A DNA stretch of 64,000 bases from Pseudonocardia kunmingensis (GTDB lineage: Bacteria; Actinomycetota; Actinomycetes; Mycobacteriales; Pseudonocardiaceae). Under the pieces are notes generated by a model, which was not told the DNA's origin, ran no database searches, and worked only from the letters and a program-made list of their open reading frames with translations. Shown piece by piece: positions 1 through 9,320 of this stretch; the stretch's first letter is position 1, and each line of letters starts with the position of its first letter. The position numbers and the translations under genes were made by a program. The stretch is taken from positions 248,001-312,000 of the forward strand of contig NZ_VFPA01000004.1 of NCBI RefSeq assembly GCF_006716445.1, given 5' to 3'.

Positions 1-9
1 CTACGAAGC

Positions 10-1512
10 TTGGCGCCCGCGTTGGGTGCGGGTGCGGCGCTGGTGGCCACCGCGCTGGCGGGGACGCTGGCCGTGACGGTGGTAGTCGGCGGGCCGGTGG
101 CGATGGTGCTGGCCAACCCGGACGGGCGAGCCTGGACCGGGCTGGTGGTCGACCACGTCGGGGCGATCGTTCTGCTGCTGGTGTGCACGGTCAGCGCCGT
201 GGTCCAGGCGTTCGCCCGCCGCTACCTGCACGGCGATCCGGCCGCGGCCCGCTTCGCTGTCGCGGCGGGGGCGCTGACCGCCGCGACCACGGTGATGGTG
301 ACCGCGGCGACTCTCGTCACCCTGGCGGTGGCGTGGACGCTGACCGGGGTGATCTTGTGCCGTCTGGTGGGGATGTATCGGCCGGCGCCCTCGGCCGTCG
401 ATGCCGCACGGCGCACCACCCGTGCCGTCGTCGCCGGGGACGCCGCGTTGTGGACTGGGGTTGTCCTCGCGGTCACGGTCTGGGGGGATCTCGACCTGCG
501 CCACCAGGGCGACGCGGCCCTCGGCGGTGCGGTGGGCACGGTGGTGGCCTGTTCGCTGGTGGTCGCCGCGGCCGTGCGGTGCGCGCAGCTGCCCTGGCAC
601 CGATGGCTGCCGGCGACCCTGGCGGCACCGACCCCGGTTTCGGCTCTGCTGCACGCCGGCGTGGTCAACGCCGGCGGGGTGCTGCTGGTGAAGCTGTCGC
701 CGATCGTCGGTGCCGCGCCGGTGGCGACACACCTGGCGTTCGCCATCGGAGCCGCCAGCGTCGTGGCCGCCACCGCGATCATGCTGACCCGCCCCGACAT
801 CAAAGGGGCGCTGGTGCACTCCACGATCGGGCAGATGGGGTTCATGCTCATGACCTGCGGGCTCGGCCTCTACGCCGCGACGGTGGTGCACCTGGTGGCG
901 CACGGGCTGTTCAAAGCCACCCTGTTCCTCGGCTCGGGGTCGGCCGTGCAGCGGCACGCTGGCCACACTGCGGCTCCTCCCGCGCCTCGGTTGGCTCCTG
1001 CCCGCGCAGCGCAGGTCGCTGTCCTCGCCGGGGTCGCCGCCGTCGCGGCGGTCGGGGTGGCGGCCTGGTTGCTACCCCTTCATGCCGGTGGCGTCGCGTT
1101 GTCGCTCTTCGCCGTGGCCACCGCCGCGCGGCTGGCGTGGGGCTGGCTGCGTCGTCACCCGACCGGCGGCGCGCTGGTCACGGTGGTGATCGTGCTGCCG
1201 GGCGTGGCGATCGGGTACCTGGCCCTGGTGGGCGCGGTCACCGAGCTCCTGGCCCCGAGCCTGCCCGCAAGCGGGCCCGCCGCTGTCTCGGCCTGGGTTC
1301 TCGCGACCGTGGTGGCGGTGCTGGCGGCCGGTGCGCTGCTGCTCCACCTGGCACCCGCGGTCGGTCTGGGCCGGTGGCGCGACCGGCTGTACGTGGCGGC
1401 GTTGTCCGCCGGGCAGCAGCGCACGTACACCGCCGCCTGGGGTCACCCGCCATGGCTGGTACCGACACCGCGTCCGCGGCCGGTTCCCCAACTGGAAGGA
1501 GCTCGGGCGTGA
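10..1512 (+). CDS. dabB: DabB-type proton-conducting membrane subunit (NuoL/MrpA family)
   Basis: Membrane subunit of the DAB inorganic-carbon pump, thought to couple ion flow to CO2 hydration by DabA. The product has about 14 hydrophobic segments and the antiporter signature HRWLP near residue 197, followed by the PTPVSALLHAG motif and a membrane Lys (LLVKLSP), as in NuoL-like proteins. The frame is open to the window edge, so the TTG start at 10 is only the first visible option and the N-terminus may lie upstream. A dabA gene follows 155 bp later in the same direction, which separates this from a complex I or Mrp subunit. At about 500 residues it is shorter than NuoL (about 610), as expected for DabB. 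Confidence 0.85.
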   Translation: MAPALGAGAALVATALAGTLAVTVVVGGPVAMVLANPDGRAWTGLVVDHVGAIVLLLVCTVSAVVQAFARRYLHGDPAAARFAVAAGALTAATTVMVTAATLVTLAVAWTLTGVILCRLVGMYRPAPSAVDAARRTTRAVVAGDAALWTGVVLAVTVWGDLDLRHQGDAALGGAVGTVVACSLVVAAAVRCAQLPWHRWLPATLAAPTPVSALLHAGVVNAGGVLLVKLSPIVGAAPVATHLAFAIGAASVVAATAIMLTRPDIKGALVHSTIGQMGFMLMTCGLGLYAATVVHLVAHGLFKATLFLGSGSAVQRHAGHTAAPPAPRLAPARAAQVAVLAGVAAVAAVGVAAWLLPLHAGGVALSLFAVATAARLAWGWLRRHPTGGALVTVVIVLPGVAIGYLALVGAVTELLAPSLPASGPAAVSAWVLATVVAVLAAGALLLHLAPAVGLGRWRDRLYVAALSAGQQRTYTAAWGHPPWLVPTPRPRPVPQLEGARA

Positions 1513-1666
1513 CTCGCCCCCACGCGCTCGACGGCATCCCGCGCAAGCGGGTCGCCGCCATGACAGGTGAGTCACCGGCTGTCCCGCACGCGTGGCTTCC
1601 CCTGTTCTCCACGGTCGCACGTTCCGCCACTTGTCGCGTCGTGCTCGCGCAGGAGGGTTCACACTC

Positions 1667-4297
1667 ATGACCACCGGCCCCGCCACCAACCTCGCCCCCG
1701 ATGCCGTCTCTGACGTCGCCACACAGCAGGCGGCAGTGCGCGCCGAGATCGCCGACGCGGCCGGATTCCTGGCTCCGACCTGGCCATTGGCGGACTTCAT
1801 CGCGGTCAACCCGTTGTCCGGCCTGCTGGACCGCCCGTTCGCCGACGCGGCCACCACCGCCGCGGATCTGCTCGGAGCACGAGTCACCCCAGACGAGACC
1901 TGGCTACGTGCCGCCTGGCAGCGCGGCCGGATCACCGACGACGACCTGCGCGCCGCGCTGGCCCGCCGCCACCCCACGGCGCTACAGCGGGGCCCGCTCA
2001 CTCTCGGCAACCGCGCCTACGACCCGGTCGACCTGCTGGTGGCCGATCTGCACCAGGGCATCGCGTGTCCACCGCCGCGCCGTCAGGCACGCACCGCGGC
2101 CGAAGCACTGGCCCCGGAGGTGGCCGCCCTGCTCAACACCCACACGATCCAGTGGTGCGCGGCCTACCTGGACGAAGGCCAGTCCACCTGGCGGATGCCG
2201 GGTCGTGACCGCGGCTTCTACTCGGCGTGGCGGGCGCTGGCCGCCCATGACGGAACCTTGCCGCGGCCGGTGCGGGCGCGGCTGCGGCACCTGCCCGAAC
2301 GCGCCGAGCACACCATCCTGGACGCGCTGGCCGCGCTCGGTGTCCCGGACGACCAGCGGACCCGCTACCTGCAGGCCCACCTGGCCTGCTTGCCCGGCTT
2401 CGCCGCCCACGTCCGGTGGCGCGGCGAGCGGCCCGACAGCGGCATCGACCTCGTCGACTACCTCGCGTTGCGGTTGGCCGTCGAAGCCGCCGCGCTCGCC
2501 GGCTCCCACGCTCCCGGCACAGCGTGGTCCTGGGCCTCCGCGAGCCGGTTCGACACCCGGCAGGCCACCGTCGACCCGCACGACCGGGCCTACCACCTGT
2601 TGGGAGCGCTGGAAGTCACCGACACCGATGCCGCCCAACGGAGCGAGCTGGTGGAGCTGCTCGACCAGCTGCCGATCCAGCAGCGGGCGCTGGTCTGGCT
2701 GGACGCCTACGAGGACCACTACCGGAGCCGGCTGCTGCTGCGCATCCTCGGCCGGCCCCAGCCCGAACTGCCCGAAGCCCCACCGCGGGCGCAGGTGGTG
2801 TGCTGCATCGATCCCCGCTCCGAAGGACTGCGCCGCCACCTGGAGGTCCTCGGCAGCTACCAGACCCTGGGCTTCGCCGGTTTCTTCGCCGTCGCCATGC
2901 GCTACCGCGACCTCGCCGGGGGTGCCGCTCGCACCCAGTGTCCCGGCCCGATCACGCCTCGCCACACCCTCACCGAGCACCCCGCCCCTGGTCGGCGGCG
3001 CGCGGCCGAGCGGTCACTGGCCGGCCGCAGGGTGCTCGCCGCCGCCGAGCACTCCCTGCACGCCGCCAAGGACGACCTGCTGGCGCCGTTCGCCCTCGCC
3101 GAAGCCGCCGGCTGGCTGGCCGGGCCGCTGGCCGCGGCCAAGACCTTCACTCCCCGTGCCGCCGGCGCCACAGGCGCGTGGTGGGCCCGCCGCATCACGC
3201 CCGAGCCGCAGACCGAGATCTCCATCGCCGAGGCGCTCACCCCCGAGGAGCGTGCCGCGACCGCCGAAACCATCCTGACGTTGATGGGCCTGACCCGCGG
3301 GTTCGCGCGGCTGGTCGTGTTCTGCGGGCACCGCGCCCACACCGACAACAACCCCTACCAGGCCGCGCTGGACTGCGGCGCCTGCGGGGGACATCCCGGA
3401 GGTCCCAACGCCCGCACGGCCGCCGCCCTGCTCAACGATCCGCAGGTCCGCCTTCACCTGGCCGACCGCGGCATCACCGTTCCCGACGACACCTGGTTCG
3501 TCCCGGCCGAACACGACACCACCACCGACACCGTACGCCTGCTGGACACCCACCTCCTGCCCGCCACCCACCGCCGCGACGCTGACAGGCTCACCGCCGA
3601 CCTCCGCACGGCCGGCACCCGGCTGGCCGCCGAACGCTGCGCCATCCTGCCGGGCGCACCCACCCGGCCCCGCCCGCGGCACGCGGCGCGCCACACCCGC
3701 GCCCGGGCCCGTGACTGGGCCCAGGTCTTCCCGGAATGGGGTCTCGCCGACAACGCCGCCTTCCTCATCGCGCCCCGCGCCCTCACCCGCGGCATCGACC
3801 TGCACAGCCGCGTGTTCCTCCACGACTACGATCCCGACCTCGACCCGACCGGCACCGTCCTGGAAACAATCCTCACCGCGCCGCTCGTCGTCGCACACTG
3901 GATCAACAGCCAGTACTACTTCGCCACCGTCGACCCGCAGTCCTTCGGCGCCGGCAGCAAAACCCTGCACAACGTCACCGGTGGGGGCCTGGGCGTCATG
4001 ACCGGCCACACCAGTGACCTCCAGCCCGGCCTGCCCTGGCAGTCCCTCACCGACGGCCACCACGCCCGACATGAACCGCAACGCCTGCTCGCCATCGTGC
4101 AGGCACCCCTGCCCAGGCTGGACACCCTCATCGCCCGCCACACAATGCTGCACCACATGTTCAGCCACGACTGGATTGGACTCGCCGCACGGGAACAGCC
4201 CGACGACCCGTGGCACCGCTACACCCCCACCGGGTGGCAGCCCTGGCACCCCAGCACCGACACGCCAGCACCGACATCCCGGCAGGCGCTCCCGTGA
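1667..4297 (+). CDS. dabA: DabA, DUF2309 carbonic-anhydrase-like subunit of inorganic carbon pump
   Basis: Cytoplasmic partner of DabB, a beta-carbonic-anhydrase-like zinc protein proposed to hydrate CO2 to bicarbonate directionally. The 876-residue product shows the family zinc/catalytic set: C380 and D382 in CCIDPRSE, H555 in FCGHRAH and C570 in LDCGACGG. The spacings (2, 173, 15) nearly equal those known for the Halothiobacillus protein (C351, D353, H524, C539). The ATG at 1667 is chosen because AGGAGG lies 11 bases upstream; the reading frame extends further 5' but without family resemblance. It forms a two-gene operon with dabB. Because DabA binds zinc, it sits interestingly upstream of a zinc-starvation island, but no Zur-like site is visible here. 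Confidence 0.93.
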   Translation: MTTGPATNLAPDAVSDVATQQAAVRAEIADAAGFLAPTWPLADFIAVNPLSGLLDRPFADAATTAADLLGARVTPDETWLRAAWQRGRITDDDLRAALARRHPTALQRGPLTLGNRAYDPVDLLVADLHQGIACPPPRRQARTAAEALAPEVAALLNTHTIQWCAAYLDEGQSTWRMPGRDRGFYSAWRALAAHDGTLPRPVRARLRHLPERAEHTILDALAALGVPDDQRTRYLQAHLACLPGFAAHVRWRGERPDSGIDLVDYLALRLAVEAAALAGSHAPGTAWSWASASRFDTRQATVDPHDRAYHLLGALEVTDTDAAQRSELVELLDQLPIQQRALVWLDAYEDHYRSRLLLRILGRPQPELPEAPPRAQVVCCIDPRSEGLRRHLEVLGSYQTLGFAGFFAVAMRYRDLAGGAARTQCPGPITPRHTLTEHPAPGRRRAAERSLAGRRVLAAAEHSLHAAKDDLLAPFALAEAAGWLAGPLAAAKTFTPRAAGATGAWWARRITPEPQTEISIAEALTPEERAATAETILTLMGLTRGFARLVVFCGHRAHTDNNPYQAALDCGACGGHPGGPNARTAAALLNDPQVRLHLADRGITVPDDTWFVPAEHDTTTDTVRLLDTHLLPATHRRDADRLTADLRTAGTRLAAERCAILPGAPTRPRPRHAARHTRARARDWAQVFPEWGLADNAAFLIAPRALTRGIDLHSRVFLHDYDPDLDPTGTVLETILTAPLVVAHWINSQYYFATVDPQSFGAGSKTLHNVTGGGLGVMTGHTSDLQPGLPWQSLTDGHHARHEPQRLLAIVQAPLPRLDTLIARHTMLHHMFSHDWIGLAAREQPDDPWHRYTPTGWQPWHPSTDTPAPTSRQALP

Positions 4298-4388
4298 CCG
4301 CTCCACACCACCCGATGGCGGCGTCCCACCCGGAACGACCTGTCCTAACTCCCCACGTAACAGAGCCGCTTGGAAAGAGAGGTACCCG

Positions 4389-4988
4389 ATGAGCGCGCTT
4401 CTACTGATCTCAAGTGTGGACCACGCCGAGGTCGCCGTCGAGCAGGCGAGCGACTACCTGGTCCACCACCGGCGCTACGGCGGCGATCCAGCTCAGCGGG
4501 ACGCCCTGCTCGGGATTTGGATCCGCCGCGAGCTTGACGCGGACCTGCCCACGTTGTTCCCGTGCGGCGAGCATGTGCAGACCTGCGGATGCGCCGTCGG
4601 GGACCCCACGGAAGGGCGCCCGCCAGCAGTGCCGGTGGGGATCCGGACCTCCTCCTCGGTGTCCGGGCTGTGGTCGCTGTGCTGGCTGGACGGTTCCGCC
4701 CTGCGCGAGGCACACAACCCCCACCAGCGACGGCGCCTGATCCTCGATGTCCTGGTGCAAGGCGCGGCGCCCGCAGCGAGCCTGCCGGGAGCGTTCTTTC
4801 CGGTCTTCGCGCACACCGACTCCCGCGACACCGTCCACGCCACCCTGACCGAACTCGGCAGCCGCTACCCGCGCCTGGTCGCGACCCACTGGTACATCGA
4901 TGACCCAGAGCAGGGCATCAGTGGACCGTGCGGCACGACCAGCGCCGGATGCCGGCTCGCACGCGGCACCGCCACGACTCGCCCCTAG
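4389..4988 (+). CDS. Hypothetical protein downstream of dabAB
   Basis: A 199-residue soluble protein of unknown function. I do not recognise a family. The start is an ATG preceded by GGAAAGAGAGG. The sequence has a Cys/His-containing stretch (PCGEHVQTCGCAVGD, residues about 57-71) that could bind a metal, then a Trp-rich LWSLCWLDGS segment. The C-terminal 25 residues look low-complexity and may lie beyond the folded part. It sits 91 bp after dabA and 46 bp before icd on the same strand, so it may be co-transcribed with either. Confidence 0.55.
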   Translation: MSALLLISSVDHAEVAVEQASDYLVHHRRYGGDPAQRDALLGIWIRRELDADLPTLFPCGEHVQTCGCAVGDPTEGRPPAVPVGIRTSSSVSGLWSLCWLDGSALREAHNPHQRRRLILDVLVQGAAPAASLPGAFFPVFAHTDSRDTVHATLTELGSRYPRLVATHWYIDDPEQGISGPCGTTSAGCRLARGTATTRP

Positions 4989-5034
4989 CCCATCCAGCGT
5001 CCCGTCCCGTCACGTCCTCGGTCTCAGGAGCAGC

Positions 5035-6480
5035 ATGACCACGCATTCCACATCCGCACCGATCACCGTCGCCCACGGAGACGGAATCGGTCCGGAAATC
5101 ATGGAAGCCACCCTTTCGGTGCTCAACGCCGCAGGCGCGGCCCTTGACATCGACACGATCACCATCGGAGAGTCGGTCTATCAGGCTGGCAACCCCGCCG
5201 GCGTCACTCCCGAGGCGCTCGAGTCGATCCGCCGCACGGGTGTGTTCCTCAAGGCGCCCATCACCACCCCGCAAGGCGGAGGGTTCAAGAGCCTCAACGT
5301 CACCGTGCGCAAGACGTTCGGTCTCTATGCCAACGTCCGGCCATGCGTCGCCTACGCACCGTTCGTCGCCACCAAGCACCCTGGCATGGACGTCGTCATC
5401 GTTCGGGAGAACGAAGAGGACCTCTACGCCGGCATCGAGCACCGCCAGACCGACGAGGTCGTGCAGTGCCTCAAGCTCATCTCCCGGCAGGGATGCGAGC
5501 GGGTAATTCGCTACGCCTTCGAGTACGCCACAGCCTATCGGCGAACCAAGGTGACAGCGTTCACCAAGGACAACATCATGAAGATGACCGACGGCCTGTT
5601 CCACCGGGTGTTCGACGAGGTCGCCGCCGACTACCCCGATATCCAGGCAGAGCATTGGATCGTCGACATCGGTGCGGCCAAGCTCGCCGACACCCCCGAG
5701 GCGTTCGACGTCGTCGTCCTGCCGAACCTCTACGGCGACATCCTCTCCGACGTCGCCGCCCAGATCGCCGGATCTGTCGGCCTCGCCGGAAGCGCGAACA
5801 TCGGCGAGCGAGTCGCCATGTTCGAAGCCATCCACGGATCCGCCCCCCGGCGAGCCGGCCAAGACGTTGCGAATCCTTCAGGGCTGCTGCTGGCCGCGGT
5901 ACAGATGCTGGTCCACATCGGACAAGCCGACGTCGCGAGCCGAGTCCACAACGCCTGGCTGCGGACCATCGAAGACGGCATCCACACCTACGACATCTAC
6001 GAGCCCGATACCAGCACCTCCAAGGTCGGCACCACGGCGTTCGCGGCATCGGTCATCGACCGTCTCGGCCAAGAACCCACCCGGCTGCCGGCAACGCACT
6101 ACGCCCAGCACAGGCCGATCACCGTCAAGCTCGCGGGCCGATCCGCTGCCGCCAAGACCCAGCTCGGCGTCGACGTGTTCGTCCACAGCCCAGACACCAC
6201 CCCAGACGAACTCGCCGCCAAGCTTCGTCCGTTCGCCGCACCCCTGCACCTTGACATGATCTCCAACCGGGGACAGAAGGTCTGGCCAGGCGGCGCGCCC
6301 GAGACCCTGCTCACCGACCACTGGCGATGCCGCTTCCTCGACCCGCGCGGGACCACCACCGCCGCCGAGGTCGTCGCCCTCCAGGCCCGCATGGTCGAGC
6401 ACGGCATCGAACCGATCAAGACCGAAGGACTCTACGCCTTCGACGGCGAACCCGCATTCACCCGAGGCCAGGGCCAATGA
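5035..6480 (+). CDS. icd: NADP-dependent isocitrate dehydrogenase (long form)
   Basis: Oxidative decarboxylation of isocitrate to 2-oxoglutarate with NADP. The 481-residue protein begins with the family nucleotide-proximal motif HGDGIGPE, has VRKTFGLYANVRPC for substrate arginines, and the signature NLYGDILSDVAAQIAG with FEAIHGSAPRRAGQD. The extra C-terminal domain of about 140 residues (from ITVKLAGRSAAAKTQLGVDVFV) matches the long Thermus/Rickettsia-type enzymes rather than the 740-residue monomeric form usual in Actinobacteria. The ATG at 5035 follows CAGGAG. ilvD starts 36 bp after the stop. Isopropylmalate dehydrogenase is a relative, but the C-terminal extension argues for isocitrate dehydrogenase. 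Confidence 0.88.
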   Translation: MTTHSTSAPITVAHGDGIGPEIMEATLSVLNAAGAALDIDTITIGESVYQAGNPAGVTPEALESIRRTGVFLKAPITTPQGGGFKSLNVTVRKTFGLYANVRPCVAYAPFVATKHPGMDVVIVRENEEDLYAGIEHRQTDEVVQCLKLISRQGCERVIRYAFEYATAYRRTKVTAFTKDNIMKMTDGLFHRVFDEVAADYPDIQAEHWIVDIGAAKLADTPEAFDVVVLPNLYGDILSDVAAQIAGSVGLAGSANIGERVAMFEAIHGSAPRRAGQDVANPSGLLLAAVQMLVHIGQADVASRVHNAWLRTIEDGIHTYDIYEPDTSTSKVGTTAFAASVIDRLGQEPTRLPATHYAQHRPITVKLAGRSAAAKTQLGVDVFVHSPDTTPDELAAKLRPFAAPLHLDMISNRGQKVWPGGAPETLLTDHWRCRFLDPRGTTTAAEVVALQARMVEHGIEPIKTEGLYAFDGEPAFTRGQGQ

Positions 6481-6515
6481 AGGGCCGAGCTGACCAAGCG
6501 AAGCCGGGAGAAGAC

Positions 6516-8198
6516 ATGGACCCGCGTCACCGTAGCCGAATCGTCACCGACGGCGTCACCCGAGCACCGGCCCGGGCGATGCTGCGGGCAGTCGGGTTCG
6601 CCGACGAGGACTTCACCCGGCCGCAGATCGGTGTGGCCGCGGCCGCCAACGACCTCACACCCTGCAACATCGCCCTGGACCGCCTGGCAGGCGCGACGGC
6701 CGACGGGGTCAGGAAGGCGGGCGGGGTGGCGATGCGGTTCTCGACCATCGCCATCTCCGATGGGATCGCCATGGGGCACCGCGGCATGCGCGCGTCACTT
6801 CCCAGCCGGGACCTCATCGCAGACTCGGTCGAGTGCGTCATGGAGGCCGAACAACTCGACGCGATGGTCACCATCGCCGGCTGCGACAAGAGCCTTCCCG
6901 GGATGCTCATGGCCGCCGCACGCCTCAACGTACCCACGGCGTTCTTGTACGGCGGCTCCTCCCTCCCCGGTAGCTGGCAGGGTCGGCCGGTGACGATCCA
7001 GGACGTTTTCGAGGCCGTCGGCGCGCAGGCAAGCGGCCTGCTCAGCACCGACGACCTCGACGATCTGGAACGCGCCGCGTGCCCAGGAGCCGGATCGTGC
7101 GCCGGCATGTACACCGCCAACACGATCGCCGCCGAAGCCGAAGCCCTCGGTATCGCACTGCCCGGCTCGGCATCCGCCCCCGCCATCGACCCCACACGCC
7201 CCGGCATCGCCCACGACACCGGAGCGGCCGCCGTCGCCGCCCTGCGCGCCGGGATCCGCCCACGCGACATCCTCACCCGCGAAGCCTTCGAGAACGCCAT
7301 CACCGTGGTCATGGCCCTGGGCGGGTCGACCAACGCCGCGCTGCACCTACCCGCCATCGCCCACGAAGCCGGCGTCCGCCTCACCCTCGACGACTTCGAC
7401 CGGATCAGCCGACACACCCCCCACATCGCCGATCTCCGTCCCGGTGGGCGCCACGTCATGGCCGACCTGCACCAGGTCGGTGGCGTGCCCGCAGTGCTCG
7501 CCGCGCTGCTGGACGCCGGACTGCTCCACGGCGACTGCCTGACCGTGACCGGAGCCACCCTGGCCGAGAACCTCGCCGAACTCGCAGCCCCGAAACCCGA
7601 CGGTACGGTCCTCCGAACGCCAGACGACCCGCTCCGCCCCGACGGCGGCCTGGCCATCCTCCGCGGGGCACTCGCCCCCAGCGGCGCGGTGGTCAAGATG
7701 GCCGGCCTGACCGTCGACCGCTTCCACGGCACAGCCCGGGTCTTCGACAACGAAGACGCCGCCATGAGCTACGTCGCAGGCGGCCGCCTCACCGCAGGCG
7801 AGGTGATCGTGATCCGGTACGAAGGCCCACGCGGCGGACCGGGAATGCCGGAGATGCTCGCCGTCACCGCCGCTGTCCGCGGCACCGGCCTGGGTGACCA
7901 GGTGGCGCTGGTCACTGACGGCCGCTTCTCCGGCGCCACCACCGGCCTCTGCGTCGGCCACGTCGCCCCCGAGGCCGCTGCCGGCGGGCCGCTGGCGCTG
8001 GTCGCCGACGGCGACCCGATCATGATCGACATCCCAGCACGCACCATCGATCTCGACGTCAACCCTGCCGAACTCGAACGACGCCGTCACCGCTGGCACC
8101 CACCCCCTGCCCCGACCGGCAACGGCTTCCTAGCCAAGTACAGCCGCCTCGTCGGCTGCGCCTCGCAGGGGGCGCTCGTCGGCGCCACCCCACGATGA
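6516..8198 (+). CDS. ilvD: Dihydroxy-acid dehydratase
   Basis: Fe-S dehydratase of valine, leucine and isoleucine synthesis, converting 2,3-dihydroxy acids to 2-oxo acids. The 560-residue product has the three cluster cysteines in NDLTPCN, GCDKSLPGM and PGAGSCAGMYTANT, and the C-terminal RYEGPRGGPGMPEML and TDGRFSGAT motifs. I place the start at ATG 6516 (MDPRHRSRIVTDGV, preceded by GGGAGAAGAC). An earlier ATG at 6478 overlaps the icd stop but adds residues without family resemblance. The gene is part of a tight series with icd and is followed by a 239-bp gap before fabI. It is probably a second copy of a housekeeping gene, although this cannot be shown from the window. Confidence 0.92.
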   Translation: MDPRHRSRIVTDGVTRAPARAMLRAVGFADEDFTRPQIGVAAAANDLTPCNIALDRLAGATADGVRKAGGVAMRFSTIAISDGIAMGHRGMRASLPSRDLIADSVECVMEAEQLDAMVTIAGCDKSLPGMLMAAARLNVPTAFLYGGSSLPGSWQGRPVTIQDVFEAVGAQASGLLSTDDLDDLERAACPGAGSCAGMYTANTIAAEAEALGIALPGSASAPAIDPTRPGIAHDTGAAAVAALRAGIRPRDILTREAFENAITVVMALGGSTNAALHLPAIAHEAGVRLTLDDFDRISRHTPHIADLRPGGRHVMADLHQVGGVPAVLAALLDAGLLHGDCLTVTGATLAENLAELAAPKPDGTVLRTPDDPLRPDGGLAILRGALAPSGAVVKMAGLTVDRFHGTARVFDNEDAAMSYVAGGRLTAGEVIVIRYEGPRGGPGMPEMLAVTAAVRGTGLGDQVALVTDGRFSGATTGLCVGHVAPEAAAGGPLALVADGDPIMIDIPARTIDLDVNPAELERRRHRWHPPPAPTGNGFLAKYSRLVGCASQGALVGATPR

Positions 8199-8437
8199 GC
8201 AGCCCCACCCGACGCAAACACCATCATGTCACGCGAGCGATCCGGCTTTTCTCCCATCGCCGTGCCGGCGGCACGGCCTGCGGGGCGCATCGGCGGTGCC
8301 GCCAGCGCCGACCGCCCTGTCGAAGGAATCACCGCCACGACCGGACCCTGCATCCGCCGGGCCATCGACGTCCACCAAGCGGTCACGACCCACGCCTGCC
8401 GGGCCGCACACACCAACCCCCGCGAAGGAGCCGCACT

Positions 8438-9223
8438 GTGTTGGACGGCAAGCACATCCTGGTGACCGGGGTCGTCACCACCGACAGCATCGCCTTCGCC
8501 GTCGCCCGCCGCGCCCAACAACTCGGCGCCGAGGTGCTGCTCACCGGGCTCCCCCGCGATCTCGATCGGGCCCGTGCGGCGGCAGCGCAGCTCACCGGCG
8601 ACATCGACGTCATCCCCTTCGACGCCACTGCCTCCCACGACACCGCCCGGCTCACCGCAACGATCGCTGAGCGGTGGGAGAGACTCGACGGCGCCCTGCA
8701 CGCCATCGCCTTCGCACCCGCCGACGCCCTGGAAGGCCCCCTACTCAACGCCCGCCCCGAAGGGATCGGACTGGCGTTCCAGACCAGCACCGTATCCCTC
8801 GCCGCGCTCGCCGCGGCGGTGAACCGGCTCGCCCCACCCTCCGGCGCCAGCCTGGTCGGGCTCGACTTCGACGCCAGCGCCGCGTGGCCGGTCTACAACT
8901 GGATGGGCGTCTGCAAAGCCGGACTGGAGTCGCTCAACCGGTACCTCGCACGCGACCTCGGGCCTGCCGGAATCCGGGTCAACCTCGTCGCGGCCGGGCC
9001 GATCCATACCCGGGCGGCCACCGGCATCCCCGGCTTCGAAGCCCTGCTCGACGCCTGGGCAACCCGTTCGCCCTTGCGGTGGGACCCAGCCGACTCGACC
9101 CCGGTGGCCGACGCCGTCTGCTTCCTGTTCTCCGACCTCGCCCGCGCTATCACCGGCGAGATCCTCCACGTCGACGGCGGCTACCACGCCATGGCCGCGC
9201 CCCTGCGCCAACAGGGATCATGA
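8438..9223 (+). CDS. fabI: Enoyl-[acyl-carrier-protein] reductase, InhA-like FabI
   Basis: NADH-dependent reductase of the last step in fatty-acid elongation (261 residues). The N-terminus LDGKHILVTGVVTTDSIAF closely resembles mycobacterial InhA. The catalytic region YNWMGVCKAGLESLNRYLARDL gives the Tyr-X6-Lys pair, and LDFDASAAWP before it is also InhA-like. The GTG start at 8438 follows GAAGGAG by 8 bases. A Gly-rich GPIHTRAATGIPGF loop corresponds to the substrate-binding loop that shapes isoniazid/triclosan sensitivity in the family. The 98-bp gap to bioD suggests co-transcription. An extra fabI beside ilvD and bioD could be a target-duplicate or a specialised copy. Confidence 0.9.
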   Translation: MLDGKHILVTGVVTTDSIAFAVARRAQQLGAEVLLTGLPRDLDRARAAAAQLTGDIDVIPFDATASHDTARLTATIAERWERLDGALHAIAFAPADALEGPLLNARPEGIGLAFQTSTVSLAALAAAVNRLAPPSGASLVGLDFDASAAWPVYNWMGVCKAGLESLNRYLARDLGPAGIRVNLVAAGPIHTRAATGIPGFEALLDAWATRSPLRWDPADSTPVADAVCFLFSDLARAITGEILHVDGGYHAMAAPLRQQGS

Positions 9224-9320
9224 TGGGCCACGAGGACATCCAACACCTCCACACTGACCAGGGCAGGTGCCCTGGCGCAGACTGGGCAAGATCTCGGCTG
9301 GTTGACCCGGTGGGCGCTCC